NCBI GenBank assembly: GCA_036873755.1
Contig: JAVTVY010039234.1
Coordinates: 98,963-162,962, forward strand
DNA: 64,000 bases
Source: Hanleya hanleyi
Lineage: Eukaryota > Mollusca > Polyplacophora > Lepidopleurida > Hanleyidae
Direction: 5' to 3'
Shown: in pieces, positions 56,491 through 64,000 of the stretch
Numbering within the stretch: the stretch's first letter is position 1
How the letters are laid out: the number at the start of each line of letters is the position of its first letter
Translations under genes and position numbers: made by a program
Notes under the pieces: model-generated
What the model was told of the DNA's origin: nothing
The model's input: only the letters and a program-made list of their open reading frames with translations
The model's database searches: none

Positions 56491-57296
56491 ACGAGACTGG
56501 CGTTATCGCAAATTTCCGAACGTCCTGTGACGGAGTTCCAATCAGTCAGGATGAACAAATCTGGTATGAGGTATAATAAATATAAATAAACCTTGCTCTC
56601 TGAAAATAAACGCGATGTTGGCATTCAAGGTAATTGATATATTTCAGTTTCGCACTTTGGTAGAGATGACCAATCCGTTTATGACGCTACTAGCCTGGCA
56701 ATCGAGTAGCCATCGAATTCCCCTCTGCCCCAGTGTATACATCAATTTCAGACGCTTGCGGTGTCGCCATTCCTAAAATCAGTTGTTCTGCATGCTTGTC
56801 GGTATTATTTCGAAATTTTCGAAACGTTTGGGAGATCGCATCAGGCCTACAAGGATAGGCTTTCCCTAAACCAGGTCTAAGGTGCTGTGCGCATGGCGGT
56901 ATATTCGAGTTCAGTAGAATGCAACACAACGAAAGGGGCGGAAATCAGTCTGACAAAATGGAGAAGTTTTAAAATTCTGCAATGATCATAATGTTGAGCA
57001 GCTTTCTTCCACACCGAGGCCATTTCTTTCAAGATTAGATCCTATTTAGAATTGTCGTATTTAGTCAGAAGAGATGAGAATTATTCCATCGGTGTTAATG
57101 ATCAATGTCGGCACCTCTTCCCACTTCCCTTATATGTGTTGTAATTTGTAATTTAATGGCATTCAGCTAATATTCACAACACACAATTATTAGAAAATAG
57201 TTTCGAAAAAAAAGCTAAATAATAAACTGTGGAATGTTGGCCGCGTCGTGGCAGTGAATCTGGAGTTTAACGCCATTTTGTTTTTTTTCTTTACAG

Positions 57297-57532
57297 ATAC
57301 TGGAATAATTAATGACAAATGCAGGAATGCAATTAATTTCGACGACAGCGTGTCCGATCCGCTCAACTGCCAGTTCTATTACTCATGTTCTAGATTGCAG
57401 CCCGGGTTTGATGATAATAGCTTCGTAGGCAGGTGCGATGGGAACAATCTCTACTGGTCCGATTCTCTTCAGAAATGTGCACTCACTTCTGATATGCCCA
57501 ACGAAGAGATACGTGCGTGTTCTCTATTTTAA
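57297..57532 (+). CDS. CBM14 gene exon 3: complete domain and stop
   Basis: Residues 190 (split codon AAT) to 267, then TAA. Cys at 198, 214, 220, 236, 250 and 264 give C-x15-C-x5-C-x15-C-x13-C-x13-C, an excellent peritrophin-A pattern. CQFYYSC and LYWSDSLQKC carry the usual aromatic residues. I take this as the last exon because reading on supplies the sixth Cys (RACSLF) and an AATAAA follows 46 bases later. A GTGCGT at 57513 could act as a phase-1 donor to a tiny exon at 57658-57686, but that would remove the sixth Cys. Confidence 0.8.
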
Positions 57533-57577
57533 AACCACGTGGTCACCAGTTTTTCCGCCTAGGCAAAATTAATTTAA

Positions 57578-57583
57578 AATAAA
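57578..57583 (+). terminator. Poly(A) signal of the CBM14 gene
   Basis: AATAAA 46 bases after the stop codon. Another lies near 57800. Confidence 0.55.
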
Positions 57584-57589
57584 AATCAT

Positions 57590-58590
57590 ATTTAATATAG
57601 GTAAATTGGGTAAATTCTTAATAAATTACAATTACAATTTTCTTTGTACTCATGCAGGGGATCGAAATATAAATGACGGGAACTGAAAAAAAACTTTTCA
57701 TTATCCTGCGTTTTCTTGTTCATCATTCTCCATCACGGTTTTCAACTTATATTGTGTCAAGTATCCAATATATTATTTCTGATTGCTGAATTATACGTTA
57801 AATAAATAAATCAACTTAATTTACCAAAATTTGCTCTTTGGTTACTTCCCTGTATTTCCTATTATATATGAGTAGATGAGAAATGTTACTTCGAGTCTTT
57901 ATGAGACGGTATTTATTAAGACGGGGTTATTCAATTAAGCTCTTCATGGTGAAATGTATAGATAGTCACAATCAAAGAGGGAAGGTAATATGTTCGTTTC
58001 CGTCCCGTCCATTGCTTCGGTCCACCCCAGAGCATCTTCTGTTGGGACTGGGATATTAAACGACATGTGCTTCTGATCGCAATTATCAGAGCCTCTGTGG
58101 GTGGCAATTCCATATCCTCTTTCAAGGGACCCTTACTTTTCATGATGCCTCGGTGCGTGGGATAGACATTCAGACGGCAGCAGATTATACTTTTCATACA
58201 TCACTGTGGCATTTTTGCTGATGTTGGGCGCATATGGATGTGTGCATGTTGTTAGTTATTCTGTCCAGCGTCCTCGACGGCTACATCGTAGATATTGAGA
58301 CAGATGTGAGCGAGACAGCGTGACTATCGTGGCATTCTGTTGGTGGACGTTTTATCCCCGTGGCTTGCCATCTTCACAAATCATTGTGATGGTATTTTGT
58401 GACGGAGGTTAACATAATAAGGAATGAATCGATTGTCGGCCTCGGGCCTCACAGACTTGTATTCTACTAACATCCGCCCCCCTCCCCTCCCTTTGATCCA
58501 TTTCTTGTATGTAACGATCATGTAGGTGATCTTTCCAAATCAGATGACTTGACAGGGCCAGTATAACAAAGCTTTTGAATACTTTCTAAA
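57590..58590. other. Intergenic, no gene seen
   Basis: Only domain-free frames. A segment near 58010-58060 (GGGACTGGGATATTAAACGA) resembles a retroposon tail on the minus strand. Confidence 0.4.
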
Positions 58591-58700
58591 TCTATACTAA
58601 TACCGATGAAGCCGCTGCTAGGGCCCTTGTGTGCATGTCGTGCAAGATGTTCACAGGAACAGCTGCATTAAAAGCGTGGCTGAAAAAAACCAACACATTA
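58590..58700 (+). mobile_element. Family S fragment
   Basis: CTAATACCGATGAAGCCGCT, GCTAGGGCCC, GATGTTCACAGGAACAGC and AAAAGCGTGGCTGA match the front part of family S (compare 38805-38850 and 52705-52800). Confidence 0.5.
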
Positions 58701-58903
58701 TTGCAGGGATCATTTTGGTTCTTGCGATGTTCTTAGATATACAGTCAGATATACCTTCTTGTCAGTACGCCGGCATCTTTTTCCTCCAAGGTTTTTTAAA
58801 TCTCCGTTTTACAATTAATATAGGTTGAATAATGATAGAAATACCAGTATACCTACTTAACTTCGATTAATCTGAATTATCTTGTCTGCTAGAATCTTTT
58901 TTT

Positions 58904-59094
58904 AAAGTTGGTACCCCTAGCCCAGCTGAATTCAGATTTGCAAAATGTCATCGCTTATCTTTCCTTGATTGTGACGTCACGTCAGACCAGCGGCCCGGTG
59001 GCCTGATGTGACGTCACAAACTAGCGTCAAACAAGGGCAGATAAGCGATGCGGATTTCATTTCTTAGATCGGCCGGGCTGGAGATACCAACTTT
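58904..59094. mobile_element. 191-bp palindromic MITE with CREs
   Basis: AAAGTTGGTACCCCTAGCCC at left and GGGCTGGAGATACCAACTTT at right. Inside, ATCGCTTATCT and AGATAAGCGAT face each other, then GTGACGTCACGTCAG and CTGATGTGACGTCAC around the centre. Confidence 0.8.
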
Positions 59095-59689
59095 GAAGCA
59101 CTTTTCAAAAGCTACTAGGAGACAAAATACTTCAAATAAAACCAAACGAAGTAGATAGGCTGATATTTCCATCATTAACTAGCCCATGAAGAATATAAAA
59201 AGGAAAATACGAAAACCTTTGCATTTCACCTTTAATAGCCTTCGCTAAGATTTCCCTGCGATCAGTTCTTAGCATCAATGAGTAGACTCCCGGTGTCACC
59301 AGATTTTGCATCAGTATCTGCTTCAGCGGGCTCATCGGATTCTGGCTCCTTGGACTCAATATGTGCGCATTCGACCGTATCTGCGTTTTCACTACAAATG
59401 AAAACGTCACAGATGACGTCACATATCAACGTCAGCACGCCATGCAGTCTTATTCCGCACAACGAGAATTACACTAGGACACCGCGCACGATACATTTGA
59501 CCCTATATGGCTCACGTCTCACCCAAAAGTACCATAACAGGTGTCTTAAGAGAGTTCGCACGGCTCCGTTCCCACCACATTCACACACCGGCCCTGAGAT
59601 CACGCCAGTCGAACTCTACAGCGTGGGTCCGACCGATAGAACACCATGCTATTTGCTCCAAAAGAAAAAAACGCCCGTTTTTGACAGCA
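59095..59689. other. Region with a weak module scrap
   Basis: ACGTCACAGATGACGTCACA (59405-59424) and ACACTAGGACACCGCGCACG resemble P1 modules. The 142- and 96-codon frames show no domain. Confidence 0.4.
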
Positions 59690-59870
59690 TGATAGTTGCC
59701 ACATGAACAGGTACAATAAAAGCGTACCTGAGATACAACACATATCTCGAATCGTTAGATTCTTGGTGTGTGCTTAAAATAGGTTAACCAGAAGACTATG
59801 CTGTGAAGCCATGTGACTCTGTCAGTATGTCGACACCTCTTCCCACTTCCCTTATATGTGTTGTAATTAG
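59690..59870 (+). mobile_element. SINE-like repeat, family S, copy 2
   Basis: AAAGCGTACCTGAGATACAA, TCGAATCGTTAGATT, CAGAAGACTATGCTGTGAAG and CTTCCCTTATATGTGTTGTA match 38801-38972 with about 20 extra bases (GGTGTGTGCTT) inside. Confidence 0.6.
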
Positions 59871-60775
59871 ATACAAATATCCGAGAGCAATGATGTAATA
59901 ACTGTATCAAGTAATCTGATGGAATGTGATGAATTATGTGACCATTATATAAACGAAACGGTCTAAACTGTGAAAATGTCAGTTCTTATTCTGAATGCAA
60001 GTAAAAATTAGGCCATCTATTTATCAAAGACACATCACAGGAATCTATCCATCTTCTATTTAACTCATATCCATTTTTCTCAAGTAACGCGTCTCGAGAT
60101 ATCGCCTTAAGCTGTCAATTGTTCGCGTTGTTCAACAATCATATTGACAGACAACAAGTAAAATCGTGTATAGAAGAATCTTTCCTCGAATTATGACTCA
60201 TGTCATGCGATTTTTTTCAAAATGCGATAAATAAGCCCCATGGCTACCCGTTTGTGGATTTAAAATTTCTCACGTTGGATTATAACAGATTGACCACCGA
60301 TGTAATGTCAAGAAATAAGATCGTACAAGTTTTTGTCTTTGAAATAGACGAACCAACAACAACTCTCGCCTTATCATTTTGATAGGATAACTTCACAACT
60401 TACAAATCAGCGCCTGCCGACCCCCCATTTGCGTACACTTCGCCATCTATGAAATGGTTTGCGGATCGTGTGTCTCCATTATTGCGGAGCTGTAAATTAC
60501 ACCGCGGTATAAGTTCCATTTACACCGCGGTCTAAATGGCCGAGGTTTTGGCACTGACGGCCTACCATATTACATTCTCTTGCACGAGGAGATTGAGCAC
60601 GACAAGGAAGCGGGAGATAGCATATACACCTGACCCTGTGGTTTGAAAACGACAGCAATACCGACAATTTTCAGCGAAGAAAAGGCCAATGGGTTGACCG
60701 GGTTTACTGCTGTAAAAGAAAATCTGTTTCATATGATGAGAGTGACTCGAAAGAAAACGCCTTTCCTGCGGAGAT
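59871..60775. other. Intergenic with F3 scrap
   Basis: 60430-60492 is a piece of family F3 (TTTGCGTACACTTCGCCATC, GCGGATCGTGTGTCTCCATT). It is followed by an ACACCGCGGTATAAG...TTTACACCGCGGTCTAAA direct repeat. No gene. Confidence 0.5.
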
Positions 60776-60855
60776 CATCTTCATTTTATCCAGCCAATTT
60801 CTACGTTCCCACTTCGAAGTGGGAACGTAGAAATTGACTGGATAAAATGAAGATG
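60776..60855. repeat. 80-bp near-perfect hairpin
   Basis: ATCTTCATTTTATCCAG, CAATTTCTACGTTCCCACTT and CGAAGTGGGAACGTAGAAAT, then CTGGATAAAATGAAGAT, with no loop beyond CTTCGAAG. Confidence 0.85.
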
Positions 60856-61070
60856 GCGGAGATAGGTCAACCCACTAATACGCGCATGAACATCAAATGT
60901 AATATCTCGAAGCAATGGTTCAGCAAGCAAGCAAGTATATAACGGAGGGAATATCATAACCAGAGGACCAAGGGTCCTGAGGCAGTCGCTAATGAGGTGA
61001 CTATATTAATGCTAAATCTAAGTGATAGCGAGAAGTTCTTCCGTTTACTATTGTTGTACTCCTGCATATC

Positions 61071-62064
61071 CAAGGGCGTAGACAAGTTGTGAAGTTTGGG
61101 GGGGCTTAGGGGGAGAGTCTGAGAGAGGGGTATCCCCCCTCGCAGCGTAGATTTTTTTTTGAAAATTGATGGTAAATTGGCGCTAACTGGGAGCATTTGA
61201 GCGGTAAAAAATTGTAAATGTTGAACTTTTTTTTACGAAAATATCCTATAACAGTGGCGATCACTACGTGATATACAAGGTGAAATGATCATTCAATCCG
61301 GAGTTTGCACTATAATTCAAGTTATTTCTTAGACAATACTATGTTGCCTAGATAGCAGGGGCGGTGCATTGATGCGTGGTTGACCGCATGAGTTCTGGTG
61401 TTTATTCTGAAGTTGCCAAACTTATCAAAAATGTAAGCTTAGTGGTCCTTTCTCGGAATAGTAGAGAAAATTATCCATATTCATCAAATTTACACCAGTT
61501 AAATAGTGACTTTGTGTCTGGGTTAGATGTTTTACCTGTATTTCTAGGGTTTCTCCGTGAAAATTCTTCGAGAGTTCGTATCTCTCGTTTGTGAATAAAT
61601 AAATACTCAGCAAATGACTGGGGTCTCAATCAAAAAAAAGTTTATGGTGAAAAAGTTCTGAAAAAATCTTTTTAGCCAACGTGTTGACCTTTTTCGTCCT
61701 ATGGGCGATATGTGATTGAATTGGAGCACATTATTCGTTTCTCGAAGAAAATCACACGGGGTCTTTGAGTCCGATATCGCCAAACTTTTGCGTTGTTCTC
61801 TGACCGATTGCAATTAGTGTAGCCCTTCTGGTAAGCATTGTTGATGATAATTTTACTTCTCCTGTAATATGCAACAATTGATAAAGATATGTCACAAGCT
61901 AAACATTTACTTCTCTGCTATGTTTAGTTTTTCTGTTTCATTCTTTCTTTCTTTCCTTTTTTCTCTCTTTTTTCTTTTTCTTCTGTTTTTTTTTGTTTTT
62001 TTGCCGGATGTCAATATTTGGGGGGGCTGAAGCCCCCCCAAGCCCCCCCTTGTCTACGCCCTTG
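61071..62064. mobile_element. 1-kb non-autonomous TIR element
   Basis: CAAGGGCGTAGACAAG at 61071 is inverted at 62049-62064. G- and C-runs adjoin both ends. Inside are pyrimidine-rich tracts (61935-62000) and frames without domains. A target duplication could not be fixed. Confidence 0.7.
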
Positions 62065-62496
62065 TCAGGTTACATATATTGGTTGGCGATAAAATGGACT
62101 CCCCACGTGATGGAAACCACAAGTAAGTATGCTCCAGAAAACAATTTACAAAAAAATAATACTTCCAAACATACCAAGAAGTAGAAATTTTGACAGACAA
62201 ATTAAACTTCATCCCCGCACATAAGCAATCCACATAGAAAGTCACCACGTGCTTTGAACGCGCGCACGTGCGAGGTGTACGAGATTTGATCTGTACGAGA
62301 ATCGATCCCAAGCCCGTACCTGTATAGAAAAATCAGTCTGATTAAAAGCATATTCAAATATATTCGGAGAGACAAAGGTCTTATTTTAATCAGTCAAGAA
62401 CTTAGAATAAACATGATGATTGTCTGTTTCAAAAACTTTATTTTGACAATATTCAAAAACAATATCACACATATTTATTCGAACTTTCTCGCCTTC
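62065..62496. other. Intergenic, no feature seen
   Basis: No gene. A CACGTGCGCGCGTTCAAAGC-like GC patch lies at 62250 on the minus strand. Confidence 0.35.
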
Positions 62497-62695
62497 TTCA
62501 CCGTATCAAGTGTGTATCTCCACCGTATCAAGTGTGTATCTTCACCGTATCAAGTGTGTATCTTCACCGTATCAAGTGTGTATCTTCACCGTATCAAGTG
62601 TGTATCTTCACCGTATCAAGTGTGTATCTTCACCGTATCAAGTGTGTATCTTCACCGTATCAAGTGTGTATCTTCACCGTATCAAGTGTGTATCT
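62497..62695. repeat. 22-bp minisatellite, nine units
   Basis: ACCGTATCAAGTGTGTATCT plus TC, nine nearly identical units. All frames stay open and read VSSVYLHRIKCVSSPYQVCI. The frames of 71-117 codons are not genes. Confidence 0.95.
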
Positions 62696-63380
62696 TCCGT
62701 TATCTTGTGCTCTGTTGTCAGACCTAATACTTTTGTATACAGAGTAAGGGAGAAACCATGCCCAATGATGCTATGGCACAATAATCCACAATCAAGGTCG
62801 ACGTTAGACTGGATCCAGCCCCTGTTTCATAAAGTATTTTTAACGGGAAACAAGAGGAAGTAACTCTGCCTATTAAGAAATGCTTGAGACATATATATAT
62901 ATATATTTTTTCATTCTATTTATTAAAGATCATTTTATTATTATTAAATAGTACATATGAAATAGAGACTCATCCAGTCTAGGTCGACGTTTACAATGAT
63001 TCCACTCAGCATGCCGATTACCCATTTACATGTTTAATCATATCCCCAGTCATACATGTATAACATCCCTACGTTTATTTTGTGTAATCATAACTCTATA
63101 GGTCAGCTAGGAAAGTTAACTTGGCATAGATTTTCGGCGGTCCTGCTTACAGATTACGAAAATTCTGAAAATATTTTAGAAGTATTATTTCACACGGTGA
63201 AAAATATATCTTTCTCCCTTGTTGTCGAATCCCACTGATGACCAATATATTCTTTCTCTCTCAAAAATAATTTCTTTCGAGTGTTTGATGACGGGGACCC
63301 AAATCACAGGGATTCGTTACCGCTCTTAATTGTGTTGCTTCGACGGTGGGAGGGGGTCAAGATCGTGGTACTTTTCTTCC
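62696..63380. other. AT-rich intergenic stretch
   Basis: Contains (AT)n at 62892-62908. No gene was recognised. Confidence 0.4.
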
Positions 63381-63870
63381 ATGGCAAGCCAAAGCGCTTT
63401 TTATTCAAGAATTTCCGATATCGGAAATTGAATTCCCGATATCGGAATTGAAATCCCGATATTATCGGAATTAAAATTTCCGATATCGAAAATTGAATTC
63501 TCGATATCGGAAATTAGAATTTTCGATATCGGAAATTAGAATTTTCGATATCGGAAATTAGAATTTTCGATATCGGAAATTGAATTTCCGATATCGAGAA
63601 TCACAATTTCCGATATCGGAAATTCGGAGACAATTCCCGATATCGGAAATTGCCATTCTAGTTTTCGTAAAGCTTCCAGAGTTTTCATTTCCGATATCGG
63701 AAATTCAGTGACAATTTTCGATATCGGAAATTGAATTCCCGATATTGGAAATTCTATTTCCGATATCGGAAATTGTCACTGAATTTCCGATATCGGAAAT
63801 TATTTCCGATATCGAGAATTGCAATTTCCGATATCGGAAATTCGGAATGAAAAGCATTTTGGCTTGCCAT
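63381..63870. mobile_element. 490-bp element of GATATC palindromes
   Basis: The ends ATGGCAAGCCAAAGCGCTTT and AAAGCATTTTGGCTTGCCAT are inverted. The inside consists of 18 copies of TTTCCGATATCGGAAA or variants, in spacings of about 20-30 bases, with one longer spacer at 63655-63690. Non-coding. Confidence 0.85.
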
Positions 63871-64000
63871 ATTCTTCACTACCTCGACCGTATATCGTGC
63901 TTATCGCCAAGCAGCAAATTGCGGGGGCAATACCCTCGCGCGCCAGTGTATCAATCGATAGGTTACGATCGAACCCTCTGCGAGGATTTAGGGATTACCT
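63871..64000. other. Window edge, no feature seen
   Basis: Short flank without recognisable content. Confidence 0.3.

Larger units (their letters stand above)
55518..57026 (+). repeat. Tandem segmental duplication in intron 2
   Basis: Copy 1 (about 55518-56334) and copy 2 (56335-57026) each contain a minisatellite block, then GACTGGCGTTATCGCAAATT, TAAATATAAATAAACCTTGC, AGTTGTTC(A/T)GCATGCTTGT and CACCGAGGCCATTT. Copy 1 lacks about 50 bases present in copy 2 near 56655-56700. Confidence 0.85.
54811..57296 (+). other. Intron 2 of the CBM14 gene
   Basis: GTACGT donor and TTTTTCTTTACAG acceptor. It contains the 21-bp minisatellites and the tandem duplication at 55.5-57.0 kb. A family S scrap (TTCCCTTATATGTGTTGTAA) lies at 57105-57145. 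Confidence 0.7.

Noticed and set aside
59278..59706. 142-codon frame as a gene
   Set aside because: Overlaps module scraps and ends in a family S repeat. No domain or splice support.
62497..62863. CRISPR array or repeat protein
   Set aside because: Units are contiguous 22-mers with no spacers, in eukaryotic DNA.
63381..63870. CRISPR array
   Set aside because: Spacing is irregular, spacers are made of the same sequence, and the block has transposon-like inverted ends.

Overview
The window is eukaryotic nuclear DNA and very rich in repeats. It has introns with GT...AG borders, non-LTR retrotransposons, tRNA- and 5S-derived SINE pieces, MITEs, minisatellites and AATAAA signals. It shows no bacterial gene structure. 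A 5S-derived SINE with a GACGTTAAAT...(ACTC)n tail and a secreted peritrophin-type (CBM14) gene suggest a marine invertebrate, most likely a mollusc and perhaps a gastropod. This placement is an inference and no species is claimed.

Layout. 1-1.1 kb: a tandem block of CTCF-like units carrying two copies of a TA-flanked MITE. 2.8-3.5 kb: a decayed LINE endonuclease. 3.9-13.2 kb: giant inverted-repeat element P1, with arms of tandem modules, a 2.8 kb loop and no transposase. 13.2-15.6 kb: a lone arm of the same family. 15.6-17.0 kb: the 3' part of a second LINE on the minus strand. 17.0-27.0 kb: giant palindrome P2, whose arms meet at a 25-base loop and whose outer ends are both the same 13-bp minisatellite. 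27.3-33.9 kb: a TTAA-flanked element interrupted by a Tx1/L1-like LINE that has its own 16-bp target-site duplication. 34-35.3 and 44.7-46.7 kb: two copies of another foldback family, one carrying a MITE with an 8-bp duplication. 37.1-38.1 kb: about 160-200 bp tandem repeats with NRF1-like palindromes. 38-51 kb: scattered SINE and MITE copies and otherwise featureless sequence.

The only convincing host gene lies at 51.7-57.5 kb on the plus strand. It is a three-exon secreted protein of 267 residues with phase-1 introns and roughly one chitin-binding-type domain per exon. Its introns hold a retroelement fragment, a 21-bp minisatellite and a tandem duplication of about 0.75 kb. From 57.6 kb to the end there are MITEs, a 22-bp minisatellite and a 490-bp element with 18 copies of a GATATC-centred palindrome.

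The most unusual content is the set of modular foldback elements P1, P2 and their relatives. They share and reshuffle cassettes loaded with CRE (TGACGTCA), NRF1-like (GCGCATGCGC), CTCF-like and E-box palindromes, and they encode no recognisable enzyme. Nearly all other open frames here are frames through minisatellites or inverted repeats. Their presence on both strands comes from repeat symmetry and does not indicate genes.
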